Source: Lachnospiraceae bacterium (lineage in GTDB: Bacteria > Bacillota > Clostridia > Lachnospirales > Lachnospiraceae). Taken from it: a DNA stretch of 64,000 nt. This document shows positions 46,095 to 53,709 of this stretch, in pieces. The notes beneath the pieces were generated by a model. The model was not told the origin of the DNA. It did no database searches and worked only from the letters and a program-made list of their open reading frames with translations. The stretch is from contig JABZIZ010000010.1 in assembly GCA_015258065.1 (NCBI GenBank), positions 36,758 to 100,757 on the forward strand, read 5' to 3'. Numbering within the stretch: the stretch's first letter is position 1; each line of letters starts with the position of its first letter. The translations under genes and the position numbers were made by a program.

Positions 46095-46391
46095 ATGAAC
46101 AGGAGATATAGGATTCTTGTGGCAGTGTTTTGCACTTCGCTTTTGCTTTCGTTGGCAGGAGGCGTAACGGCATTGGCGGCGGGAAAAGAGGGGAGCGCCT
46201 CCTCGAAGAGGGGATCTTCTCTGCCGGAAGTAACGGGGGTGCAGATCAAAGACAGGGGAACAGGCAAGCAAAAGAAAGAAGATCCCGAACCGAAAACCGG
46301 AGAGGAAGCGCCCTTTCTTCTCTTTGCAGGTGCGGCGGCAACAGGTGTTTATCTCTTCCTTTCGCTTAGGGAGAGAGCGGCGGAGAATTGA
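46095..46391 (+). CDS. tiny secreted peptide with sortase-like C-terminal signal
   Basis: A 98-residue precursor. The N-terminus is a Sec signal (MNRRYR, hydrophobic core, cleavage after ALA near residue 28). Only about 36 polar residues follow before EPKTGEEAP (65-73). That motif is trailed by a hydrophobic stretch and a basic-acidic tail (LRERAAEN), the layout of a cell-wall sorting signal. EPKTG resembles the S/P-P-x-T-G motifs used by clostridial class B sortases. The next gene is such a sortase, overlapping by four bases. An imperfect LPEVTG also occurs at 43-48. Function of the mature peptide is unknown. Confidence 0.7.
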   Translation: MNRRYRILVAVFCTSLLLSLAGGVTALAAGKEGSASSKRGSSLPEVTGVQIKDRGTGKQKKEDPEPKTGEEAPFLLFAGAAATGVYLFLSLRERAAEN

Positions 46392-46571
46392 GAAGAACTT
46401 CTTTTATGAAGAGAAGTTGCGGAGCATTAAGCAGAACTTCTTTTAAGAAGAGGAGTTTCAGAGAATTGAGCAGAACTTCTTTTATGAAGAGGAGTCTCAG
46501 AGAATTGAGAAGAACTTCTTTTATGAAGAGGAGTTTCAGAGAATTGAGCAGAACTTCTTTGATCAAGAGGT
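46383..46571 (+). repeat. 39-bp in-frame tandem repeat at the sortase 5' end
   Basis: Units start at 46394, 46433, 46472 and 46511. A partial fifth starts at 46550, and a fragment of the unit end (GGAGAATTGAG) precedes the first. All are exactly 39 bases, with few differences. Each encodes 13 residues of the type RTSFMKRSFRELS. Units 2-4 each carry GAGGAG; in units 2 and 4 it is followed ten bases later by an in-frame TTG that is kept. Confidence 0.93.
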
Positions 46572-47449
46572 TTTGCGTGAGCCTGATGTTGCTTTCCCTG
46601 GTGAATCTTCTGTTTGATCTGGGAAGGTCCGAAGAACACGCACAAAAGCAGAGAAAAGTGGAAGCGCTTTATTATGCGAAGCAGACAGCTGGGCCTCTTT
46701 TGGAGGGCGCGGACCGGAATGCAGAGAGTAGAAAGCAAAGGACGCAGAATCAGGCGGATAGGAGGGTTGTTTCCTCCGATACGGGAATTCTGGTGGGGAG
46801 AAACGGAACAAGGACCCATTCTTCTCTTGGGGCGCTGAAGAAGGAGAATCCGGACACGGTGGCATGGCTGAGTGTTCCGGGGACACCGATTGACTATCCG
46901 GTCGTACAGTGTAAGGATGTGGCCTTCTATCTGAATCACAATTTTTTTCTGGAGCCGGATGCCTATGGCTGCCTTTTTGTCAAAGAACAGGCGGATCTGC
47001 AAACGCCCGGAACGAATTTCGTGATCTATGGACATAACATGCGGGACGGAAGCATGTTTGGCTCTCTGATCAGCTATGAGAACAGACATTTTTATGAAAA
47101 TCATAAACTCATTCGATTGGACACGGGGAGAGAATGTCGGGAATATGAAGTGATGTCGGTATTAAAAACGCATCTCTTTCAGAACAGAGAAGATACCTTT
47201 AAATATTATCAGTTTTATCAGGCAAATACGGAAGAAGAATTCAAGAATTACAATCAAAATCTCAAAGCACTCTCCCTCTATGATACGGGAGTGACGGCGT
47301 CCTACGGAGATCATTTCCTCACCCTTTCCACCTGCTCCTCCTATGTGGAGGACGGTCGCCTCGCAGTGGTTGCCAGGCAGATTTCCCCGGAGCCTGCGCA
47401 CGGAGGTGAAACCAGAGATTCTGCGTCTTTCGGCACTTTTGACGAATAG
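46388..47449 (+). CDS. srtB: class B sortase with repeated basic N-terminus
   Basis: Membrane transpeptidase that joins surface proteins to peptidoglycan. In the longest form (TTG 46388) it has 353 residues. Five copies of a 13-residue basic repeat (about 3-60) are followed by one membrane helix (about 62-77), a linker, and the sortase domain. The catalytic residues are His in VIYGHNM (about 216), Cys in LTLSTCSS (about 315) and Arg in DGRLAVVA. WLSVPGTPIDYPVVQ is typical of class B. The true start is open: the repeats each recreate a ribosome site and start codon, and TTG 46544 would give a short, ordinary cytoplasmic tail. The upstream gene is its likely substrate. Confidence 0.88.
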   Translation: MRRTSFMKRSCGALSRTSFKKRSFRELSRTSFMKRSLRELRRTSFMKRSFRELSRTSLIKRFCVSLMLLSLVNLLFDLGRSEEHAQKQRKVEALYYAKQTAGPLLEGADRNAESRKQRTQNQADRRVVSSDTGILVGRNGTRTHSSLGALKKENPDTVAWLSVPGTPIDYPVVQCKDVAFYLNHNFFLEPDAYGCLFVKEQADLQTPGTNFVIYGHNMRDGSMFGSLISYENRHFYENHKLIRLDTGRECREYEVMSVLKTHLFQNREDTFKYYQFYQANTEEEFKNYNQNLKALSLYDTGVTASYGDHFLTLSTCSSYVEDGRLAVVARQISPEPAHGGETRDSASFGTFDE

Positions 47450-47499
47450 AATGCATAAGGTTTAGAAATTTGGAAGGTTTAGAAATTTTTGAAATTCTA

Positions 47500-47528
47500 T
47501 TGACAAACAGGATGGGGTGGTTTAAAAT
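47500..47528 (+). promoter_or_regulatory. SigA-type promoter of tRNA-Arg
   Basis: TTGACA (47500-47505), a 17-base spacer, TAAAAT (47523-47528). Two direct copies of GGTTTAGAAATTT lie just upstream (47459-47471 and 47476-47488), perhaps an AT-rich UP element. Confidence 0.75.
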
Positions 47529-47560
47529 TCTTTTTGTTGTCAGGTAAACAACATATAAAT

Positions 47561-47634
47561 GTACGTGTAGCTCAGCTGGATAGAGCGTCTGGCTACGGAC
47601 CAGAAGGTCGCGAGTTCGAATCTTGTCACGTACA
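47561..47634 (+). tRNA. tRNA-Arg (ACG)
   Basis: A full cloverleaf can be drawn: acceptor GTACGTG/CACGTAC, D-arm AGCTCAG...AGAGC, anticodon loop CTACGGA, T-loop TTCGAAT, discriminator A. CCA is not encoded. Confidence 0.95.
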
Positions 47635-47636
47635 GC

Positions 47637-47664
47637 GAAAGGAATCCGTAAGGGTTCCTTTTTT
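47637..47664 (+). terminator. terminator of tRNA-Arg
   Basis: AAGGAATCC pairs with GGGTTCCTT (one G-T wobble) around GTAA, followed by TTTT. Confidence 0.8.
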
Positions 47665-47755
47665 CGTAGAGTTTTGTATAATACGGATAGGACGATGCCG
47701 GTGTCTAAAGCATCAGAATCCTTTTGTCAGGCTTTGTGGGGGACGGGGAAGAGGG

Positions 47756-48913
47756 ATGAACCAAACATACGAGTTAATTGCACCCTGCCATTTCGGGTTG
47801 GAAGCGGTTTTAAAAAGAGAAATCTATGACCTTGGATATGATATCTGCGAGGTGCAGGACGGAAGAGTTTCCTTTCTGGGAGATGCGGAGGCAATCTGTC
47901 GCGCCAATCTCTGTCTCAGGAGTGCAGAGAGGATTCTTCTGAAAGCAGGCAGTTTTCATGCGGAAAGTTTCGAAGATCTCTTTCAGGGAACCAGGGGGAT
48001 CCGGTGGCAGGATTTTTTGCCGCAGAACGCCAAATTCTGGGTTGCCAAGGCGGCCAGCGTGAAGTCGAAGCTGTTCAGCCCGTCTGATATCCAGTCTGTC
48101 ATGAAAAAGGCTATGGTGGATGCCATGGCACAATCTTACGGGATCCAGCATTTTGAGGAGGACGGGGATCCCTATCCGGTCCGTGTTTTTATCAAAAATA
48201 ACGAGGTCACTGTTGCCATTGACACGACGGGAATTTCTCTCCACAAAAGGGGGTATCGTAAGCTGGAAAACGGTGCGCCGATTGCGGAGAATCTTGCGGC
48301 AGCTCTTCTTTTGCTCACTCCGTGGAAGGGAAATCGCATTCTGGTAGACCCCTTCTGCGGGAGCGGAACGATCCCGATTGAGGCGGCAATGATCGCCTCC
48401 GGGATCGCCCCAGGTCTGTTCAGATCTTTTACAGCACAGAACTGGAAGCACCTGATCCCGGAAAAAACCTGGGAGGAAGTGAAGGAGGAAATGCGGGAAG
48501 AGATTGACGATCATCCGGAAACCGATATTCAAGGCTATGACATTGATCCAGAGAGCATTTCCATCGCAATGATCAATGCCAAAAAGGCGGGAGTGGATCA
48601 TTTGATTCATTTTCAGACAAGAGACGTAAAAGATTTAAGCCATCGTAAAAAATACGGATTCATTTTAACCAACCCGCCCTATGGAGAGCGCATGGGTGAA
48701 GAGGAGGAACTTTTTTCCCTTTATCGAACGCTTGGAGAGAGGTTTCGTGCACTGGACTCCTGGTCGATGTATGTCATCACTTCCTATACGGAAGCGGAGA
48801 AGGCAATGGGACTCAAGGCGCAGAAAAATCGTAAAATCTATAATGGGATGATCAAAACCTTTTTCTATCAGTTTCCCGGTCCCAAACCACCGAAAGGAAA
48901 ATCTTCCACATGA
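47756..48913 (+). CDS. THUMP-domain 23S rRNA N2-guanine methyltransferase (RlmL/YpsC-like)
   Basis: S-adenosylmethionine-dependent RNA methyltransferase, cytosolic, 385 residues. It has an N-terminal ferredoxin-like/THUMP region (about 1-160; MNQTYELIAPCHFGLEAVLKREI). The Rossmann domain follows, with VDPFCGSGTIPIEAAMIA and the catalytic motif TNPPYGERMG. It matches the single-domain YpsC type, without the second methyltransferase half of enteric RlmL. Start at ATG 47756 after GGGGAAGAGGG. The open frame runs upstream through the tRNA, which is not coding. The stop overlaps the next gene by four bases. Confidence 0.9.
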   Translation: MNQTYELIAPCHFGLEAVLKREIYDLGYDICEVQDGRVSFLGDAEAICRANLCLRSAERILLKAGSFHAESFEDLFQGTRGIRWQDFLPQNAKFWVAKAASVKSKLFSPSDIQSVMKKAMVDAMAQSYGIQHFEEDGDPYPVRVFIKNNEVTVAIDTTGISLHKRGYRKLENGAPIAENLAAALLLLTPWKGNRILVDPFCGSGTIPIEAAMIASGIAPGLFRSFTAQNWKHLIPEKTWEEVKEEMREEIDDHPETDIQGYDIDPESISIAMINAKKAGVDHLIHFQTRDVKDLSHRKKYGFILTNPPYGERMGEEEELFSLYRTLGERFRALDSWSMYVITSYTEAEKAMGLKAQKNRKIYNGMIKTFFYQFPGPKPPKGKSST

Positions 48914-50055
48914 GTTTCGATGAATTGCAAAAAAAGACAGCGATTGTGATTGCTCTTTTTTCTATAACGACGCTCGTCTTCATGTTGCATCATACTTTGA
49001 TGAAGCAATTTGCGATTGCAGAAGTGGCTTATGCAAAGGAGGATGCACTTTCCGGAACTTCTTTTGCTCTGACAGAGAGAGAGGTGGACACCAAACAGTC
49101 GCCGTATGATTTGTGTATTCCTGTTCCGGAGGGGACGCACTATGAGGATTTCCATATAGAAAACCATTACTTTACGAAAAAGCTGGTTGTGCGGATTCAT
49201 ACCGGAAGGGATGATTTTTATCGAAAGCATGTGGTCTTTTGCAATTCTTCCAAGGTCAAAAAATCATTTGGGCAGAAAGAGGAAAAAGAGCTGACCCTTT
49301 CTTTTTCATTGAATCAGGTTTATGATTGCGATGCGGATCTGACGGATGGAATGATTTCCTTGCGGTTTTCCCCTGTTGCAGGGAGCAATTCGCATCTGGT
49401 TCTGCTGGATCCGTCTGCGAAGCCCGGCACCGATGCACAGACAAGCCTGTTGCTTGCACAGAAGATCGTAAACTTATCCGAGCCGGGAAAGGATTCCGTT
49501 CGCTTTTTCCTCACACGGATGGGGGAAGATGCCCCCACGGATAGAGAGGTGGCTGAGTTCATAAACGAGACGGGAGCGGATCGTTATCTGTGCCTGGCGG
49601 TGGAAAAGGAGCTGCAGAATGTAGACTCGCAGGAACAAGCGAATGCAGAATCACAGAGCGCGGGTGCACAAAAGCAGGAGGCGCAAACGGCAGCATCACA
49701 GAGGCAGGATGGGCAAGAAGGGAAAGGCTGCATCGTGCAGGTGCGGACGCTCTACAGTGACGGTTATTATATTCGGAACTACGGAAATGTTGCCTTTGCC
49801 AATACCATGGAAGAGGCGCTCTATCATGAGGCGGGATTTGAGGCTTTGGGACTCTCTGCAGATCCGGATCCATCCTCTCTTTTGCATCATCTTAAAATTC
49901 ATGGAGCGCAGGTAGAGCTAGGGGCAGATTGCCTGGAACAGGAGACGATAAAAGCGTCATTGCACAAGAATAAAAAGCAGGAAGAAATTCTGAACCGGGC
50001 GGCAGCAGCACTTTATGAGGGGCTGATGCAAAGCTACGAACAGGCGGAAAATTAG
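48910..50055 (+). CDS. membrane-anchored, amidase_3-like protein lacking catalytic residues
   Basis: A 381-residue protein with one N-terminal helix (about 9-30) and an extracellular part. Residues about 165-370 follow the order of N-acetylmuramoyl-L-alanine amidase (Amidase_3): a strand LVLLDPSAKPG, LLLAQKIV, FFLTRMGEDAPTDREVAEFINETGADRYLCLAVE, and a C-terminal helix pair. The zinc-binding His of DPGHGG is replaced (DPSAKPG) and the SIHxN motif reads LAVEK, so the enzyme core looks dead. A Gln/Ala-rich insertion lies near 240-270. It overlaps the methyltransferase gene (ATGA). It could be a wall-binding or regulatory pseudoenzyme. The family call is by pattern only. Confidence 0.6.
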   Translation: MSFDELQKKTAIVIALFSITTLVFMLHHTLMKQFAIAEVAYAKEDALSGTSFALTEREVDTKQSPYDLCIPVPEGTHYEDFHIENHYFTKKLVVRIHTGRDDFYRKHVVFCNSSKVKKSFGQKEEKELTLSFSLNQVYDCDADLTDGMISLRFSPVAGSNSHLVLLDPSAKPGTDAQTSLLLAQKIVNLSEPGKDSVRFFLTRMGEDAPTDREVAEFINETGADRYLCLAVEKELQNVDSQEQANAESQSAGAQKQEAQTAASQRQDGQEGKGCIVQVRTLYSDGYYIRNYGNVAFANTMEEALYHEAGFEALGLSADPDPSSLLHHLKIHGAQVELGADCLEQETIKASLHKNKKQEEILNRAAAALYEGLMQSYEQAEN

Positions 50056-50073
50056 AGAAAGAGGGTATATCAA

Positions 50074-50691
50074 GTGGACTTAAAGACCTATCGATGGATT
50101 TTTGCAACCGGAAATCAGGATAAAGTGAGAGAGATCAGACAGATGCTTCCATGGAATGTGATTTCAATGAAGGAAGCAGGGATTGATATGGAGATCGTAG
50201 AGGATGGGAAAACTTTTGCGGAGAATGCGCTCATCAAGGCAAGAGCATTGTATGCGTATTTGAAGGAAAGAGGACAGGAAGAGAAGACCATTGTCATGGC
50301 GGATGATTCAGGTCTGGAGATTGATGCGCTAAATGGAGAGCCCGGAATTTACTCTGCCCGTTACCTGGGTCATGACACGCCTTATACGGTGAAGAATCAA
50401 AATTTTCTGGATCGAATGAAGGGTGTACCGGAGGAGAAGCGTACGGCACGTTATATTTGCGCCATTGCCACCGTCCTTCCCGACGGTGAGGAATTGCAGA
50501 CCGAGGCGGCCCTGGAGGGCAGGATCGCCTATCAAAGTGCGGGAAATAACGGCTTCGGCTTTGATCCGATTCTTTATTTACCTCAGTATGGCAAAACCAG
50601 TGCAGAGATTTCTGTAGAGGAAAAAAATGCGATCAGCCACCGGGGCAAGGCATTGCAGAAAATGAAAATTTTGCTTGAAGAACATAGGTAG
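50074..50691 (+). CDS. rdgB: XTP/dITP diphosphatase (RdgB/HAM1)
   Basis: Hydrolyses non-canonical purine triphosphates so they are not built into DNA. The 205 residues carry FATGNQDKVREI near the N-terminus, TFAENALIKARALY, MADDSGLEIDALNGEPGIYSARY, and GNNGFGFDPILYLP with the family Phe-Asp pair. The protein ends with the ISHRGKAL helix. GTG start behind GAGGG. A promoter for the following tRNA-Leu overlaps its 3' end. Confidence 0.95.
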   Translation: MDLKTYRWIFATGNQDKVREIRQMLPWNVISMKEAGIDMEIVEDGKTFAENALIKARALYAYLKERGQEEKTIVMADDSGLEIDALNGEPGIYSARYLGHDTPYTVKNQNFLDRMKGVPEEKRTARYICAIATVLPDGEELQTEAALEGRIAYQSAGNNGFGFDPILYLPQYGKTSAEISVEEKNAISHRGKALQKMKILLEEHR

Positions 50692-50703
50692 ATCGTGTAT
50701 TCT
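50675..50703 (+). promoter_or_regulatory. SigA-type promoter of tRNA-Leu
   Basis: TTGAAG (50675-50680), a 17-base spacer, TATTCT (50698-50703), ending 14 bases before the mature tRNA. It overlaps the end of rdgB. Confidence 0.55.
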
Positions 50704-50717
50704 TAAAAAGATGTTTT

Positions 50718-50799
50718 GCGGTCATGGCGGAATTGGCAGACGCGCAGGATTTAGGTTCCTGTGCCTTAAGGCGTATGGGTTCAAGTCCCACTGACCGCA
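50718..50799 (+). tRNA. tRNA-Leu (TAG)
   Basis: Class II tRNA with a long variable arm. Acceptor GCGGTCA/TGACCGC, anticodon loop TTTAGGT, T-loop TTCAAGT, discriminator A. CCA is not encoded. Confidence 0.95.
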
Positions 50800-50953
50800 A
50801 TCGGTTTCAGTCCGTTGATGGTTTTCTTTTAAAAATTCATTGATCTGTTTGTCCTTTTGGCATCCGGTCTTGATGAAAAGAAGACGATCGCTTGTTTGTT
50901 TCATTCTCTTTCCTTGGCGAAAAACCGTCGTCAAATAAATTTCAAAAAAGGGA

Positions 50954-50982
50954 TTGACAGACAAAAGGGTGCATTATATAAT
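50954..50982 (+). promoter_or_regulatory. consensus SigA promoter of the six-tRNA cluster
   Basis: TTGACA (50954-50959), a 17-base spacer, TATAAT (50977-50982): both hexamers are perfect. Start expected near 50990, about 35 bases before tRNA-Pro. Confidence 0.92.
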
Positions 50983-51023
50983 TGTCAATGCGTTCTAACG
51001 GAGGCGCTAGACGGACATCCCTT

Positions 51024-51097
51024 CGGGGTGTGGCTCAGCTTGGTAGAGCGCCTGGTTTGGGACCAGGAAGTCGCAGGTTCGAATCCTGTCACCCCGA
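51024..51097 (+). tRNA. tRNA-Pro (TGG)
   Basis: Acceptor CGGGGTG/CACCCCG, anticodon loop TTTGGGA, T-loop TTCGAAT, discriminator A. First gene of the cluster. Confidence 0.96.
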
Positions 51098-51144
51098 CTT
51101 CAACAGGATATCACTTTAATATAGGAAATAATTATTTCTACCTT

Positions 51145-51215
51145 GCAGGTGTAGTTCAGTGGTAGAACACCAGCCTTCCAAGCTGGATATGTGGGTTCGA
51201 TTCCCATCACCTGCT
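51145..51215 (+). tRNA. tRNA-Gly (TCC)
   Basis: Acceptor GCAGGTG/CACCTGC, anticodon loop CTTCCAA, T-loop TTCGATT, discriminator T. Confidence 0.96.
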
Positions 51216-51266
51216 TATCTTTGAAAAGGATATACCTCGAAAGGGGTACATCTGATAAAAGGATAT

Positions 51267-51340
<74 letters not shown>

Positions 51341-51360
51341 TTACAGGAGCAGTCTAATAT

Positions 51361-51435
51361 GGTGGGTATGGCGTAGTTGGTTAACGCGCCAGATTGTGGT
51401 TCTGGAGATCGTGGGTTCGAGTCCCACTATCCACC
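51361..51435 (+). tRNA. tRNA-His (GTG)
   Basis: Acceptor GTGGGTA/TATCCAC with the extra G at -1 opposite discriminator C, as expected for tRNA-His. Anticodon loop TTGTGGT. Confidence 0.96.
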
Positions 51436-51480
51436 CGCATCCAGTATGGAAGATTGCGATTCAAGCGATGCGTTTTGTGA

Positions 51481-51552
51481 AGGGCTATCGCCAAGTGGTA
51501 AGGCACAGCACTTTGACTGCTGCATTCGCCGGTTCGAATCCTGCTAGCCCTG
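51481..51552 (+). tRNA. tRNA-Gln (TTG)
   Basis: Acceptor AGGGCTA/TAGCCCT, anticodon loop CTTTGAC, T-loop TTCGAAT, discriminator G. Confidence 0.95.
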
Positions 51553-51609
51553 ATACCTCAGACCAAGCTGGGATTTTGAGGGCGCTTTTTTGCTGCTCCT
51601 GAAGCTCTT

Positions 51610-51682
51610 GAGCCACTAGCTCAGTCGGTAGAGCACTTGACTTTTAATCAAGTTGTCGAGGGTTCGATTCCCTCGTGGCTCA
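51610..51682 (+). tRNA. tRNA-Lys (TTT)
   Basis: Acceptor GAGCCAC/GTGGCTC, anticodon loop CTTTTAA, T-loop TTCGATT, discriminator A. Last gene of the cluster. Confidence 0.96.
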
Positions 51683-51715
51683 CAAACAGGAAATAGGCTA
51701 AAAGCCTGAATCTAC

Positions 51716-51748
51716 AAGGGTTTCCGGTACATGGGAGCCCTTTTCTTT
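51716..51748 (+). terminator. terminator of the tRNA cluster
   Basis: AAGGGTTTCC pairs with GGGAGCCCTT (two G-T wobbles, seven-base loop), followed by TTCTTTT. Confidence 0.7.
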
Positions 51749-51831
51749 TGCTCTAAAACGAACGGAAAAGGTGCAAATAACCTGTGCTGCCAATCGTTTT
51801 CTCCAACTTCGCCTGATGCCGGGCTTCGTAC

Positions 51832-53046
51832 TTAGTTCCATTCCTCAGCTAAGAGGAAATCACGGATATTTCGGTGCTTGATACCGTTTCGGCTCATATC
51901 GAACTCATCGAGAGAAACAACGTACTTCGGGAAGTTATCGCGGATAGAGCCATACGCGCTAAACTCGCGGTTGACCGTTTCTTCTGATGCCAGCAGATAA
52001 GCGACCTGAACATACAGCCTTTCACTGCGCTTGTTGCATACAAAATCAATTTCCTTGTCGCCCGTCCTGCCCACGGTTACCTCATAGCCCCGGCGCAGCA
52101 GCTCAAGATAGACGATGTTTTCCAAAATGAAATTGATGTCCCGCATATTGCCGCCGAAAACAGCCTCGCGGATGCCGTGATCGGCAATATAATACTGCTC
52201 GTTGGACGCAAGTATCTGTTTGCCCTGCAAATCTTCACGTTTTACCTGATAAAACAAGTACGCTTCACAGCAATATTTGATATAGTTCAGGATTGTTTCC
52301 GGGGCAACGGTGCGCTGTTCGTTTTTCAGGAACTTCGCAAGAGAGGTCGCAGAGAAGGTAGTCCCCACATTGGCAATCACATAGGCAAGGATCCGTTCCA
52401 GCAAATCTACATCCCGGATTTTATTCCGCTTCACGATGTCCTTGAGCTGGACTGAGTTGAACAGATCGTGAAGATATTGCTTGGACGGTGCATCCGCATA
52501 TCGGAGATTTGCAAGATAGGGCATCCCTCCGGCAAGCAGATACTTTTGGAAACACTGCTGGATGGACGTATCGGGAGCAATCGACCGGTATAGCTCCATG
52601 AACTCCCCGAATGAGAACGGATAAATGACAAACTCCACATACCGTCCGCCTAAATAGGTCGCAAGCTCACTGGACAGCAGCTTTGCATGGGCGCCGGTAA
52701 TGTAGATGTCGCAATCCAGCGAGACGCGGAAAGAGTTGATGCACTTCTCCCAGTCCTTGACCTCCTGTATTTCATCAAAGAACAAATAGACCTTGCCTTC
52801 TATTTCTGCGGCTCTTGCAGTGATTTCTTCGTGCAGTGCCTGTGCAGTTTGCAAATGGGAATAACCCATATCCTCAAAATTGATGGAGATAAACTGCGTC
52901 GGGCTGACACCGGACTTGGTGAGTTCCTGCTGGATCAACTCCAACATGACCGACTTTCCGCAGCGGTGGATGCCAGTCATGACCTTGACCAGCTCTGTTC
53001 CGATGAACGGACGGATCCGGCTCATGTACAGTTCGCGTTTGATCAC
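51832..53046 (-). CDS. AAA-type ATPase with DUF4143 domain
   Basis: A 404-residue member of the AAA_14/DUF4143 ATPase family, common in accessory regions and of unknown role. The N-terminal ATPase has a Walker A in TGIHRCGKSVMLELI (about 24-38) and Walker B in KVYLFFDEIQEV. A sensor region follows with ITGAHAKLLSSELATYLGGRY. The C-terminal part contains TFSATSLAKFLKNE (winged-helix-like) and the DUF4143 nuclease-like fold (LELLRRGYEVTVGRTGDKEIDFVC). The usual Gly-Ser in SNA/GSN is here GAH. GTG start with GGAGGGTG upstream. It sits between the tRNA cluster and a transposase remnant, so recent acquisition is possible. Confidence 0.88.
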   Translation of the reverse strand: MIKRELYMSRIRPFIGTELVKVMTGIHRCGKSVMLELIQQELTKSGVSPTQFISINFEDMGYSHLQTAQALHEEITARAAEIEGKVYLFFDEIQEVKDWEKCINSFRVSLDCDIYITGAHAKLLSSELATYLGGRYVEFVIYPFSFGEFMELYRSIAPDTSIQQCFQKYLLAGGMPYLANLRYADAPSKQYLHDLFNSVQLKDIVKRNKIRDVDLLERILAYVIANVGTTFSATSLAKFLKNEQRTVAPETILNYIKYCCEAYLFYQVKREDLQGKQILASNEQYYIADHGIREAVFGGNMRDINFILENIVYLELLRRGYEVTVGRTGDKEIDFVCNKRSERLYVQVAYLLASEETVNREFSAYGSIRDNFPKYVVSLDEFDMSRNGIKHRNIRDFLLAEEWN

Positions 53047-53196
53047 AAAACTTCACCCTCCTTTTCCGTGGCTGATCATAGTATATCACACTTACGATTG
53101 AAACTTAATGAGTGAATTACAAATTTATAAGTTATAACTGATAAAATACAAAATTTGACAAATGATTTCAGATAAGGATTAACGATCTAAGCGATG

Positions 53197-53402
53197 TCAC
53201 TGCAAAGGGGGATTCATGGGGGGAATTCCAACCACGCTGGCATGACGCCGAATCTCGCGCTTATCGACACTCAGCTTCATGGAACCCTCAGCTGCCATCC
53301 TCTGTTTACAGAGCCATTTCAGCATGCTGAGCATAGGACGGCTTGATTCATAAAGCCGAATAGTAAGTTCGAATGATTTGTGTTACTCTGTTTCTGAGCC
53401 AT
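53197..53402 (-). pseudogene. N-terminal remnant of an IS256-family (mutator) transposase
   Basis: On the minus strand an ATG at 53402, with GGAGA upstream, opens MAQKQSNTNHSNLLFGFMNQ and soon stops. The reading then continues in another frame with SSRPMLSMLKWLCKQRMAAE and SVDKRE, ending at a stop at 53199-53197. Together the two parts resemble the start of Lachnospiraceae IS256-type transposases, with one frameshift. The DDE catalytic part (over 300 residues) is missing. No inverted repeats or target duplication could be identified. The likeness is from memory of the family and should be checked. Confidence 0.6.
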
Positions 53403-53709
53403 CGAGAGTTCTCCTTTGTAGTTGTTTGTTTTGTCGTAAATCATTCTGCATGAGCTTTAATGGCTTTTCTCTTGTCTATTCAGTTTTCGCGAACTTTATT
53501 GTACTTTATCTCTAGTTGCTTTCTGCAAAATTTTCATGGTGCAGAAATTGTCATCTGTGCCATTTCGGAAGAGGAGATACGTCCTAGCATCATGTAAGAA
53601 CATAACTTTACTGTATACAGAAAAATGCTAAAATAATGCTATATATACACAAGAAAAAATTGATATATATATCAGATTGCACAAGATAAAAGTAGAACGG
53701 AATGCGTGG
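53403..53709 (+). other. AT-rich region upstream of cas3
   Basis: No gene is seen. The left part may be remains of the insertion sequence. Nearer cas3 the DNA is very AT-rich, with TTTACT (53608-53613) and AT-rich hexamers downstream as a weak promoter candidate. A 14-base palindrome, TGATATATATATCA, lies at 53661-53674 and may be an operator or a DNA-bend site for the cas operon. Confidence 0.4.

Noticed and set aside
46366..46566. Minus-strand Leu/Lys-rich repeat peptide
   Set aside because: It is the antisense reading of the 39-bp repeat at the start of the sortase gene.
47534..47755. In-frame extension of the methyltransferase gene
   Set aside because: It runs through tRNA-Arg and its terminator; a good ribosome site marks ATG 47756.
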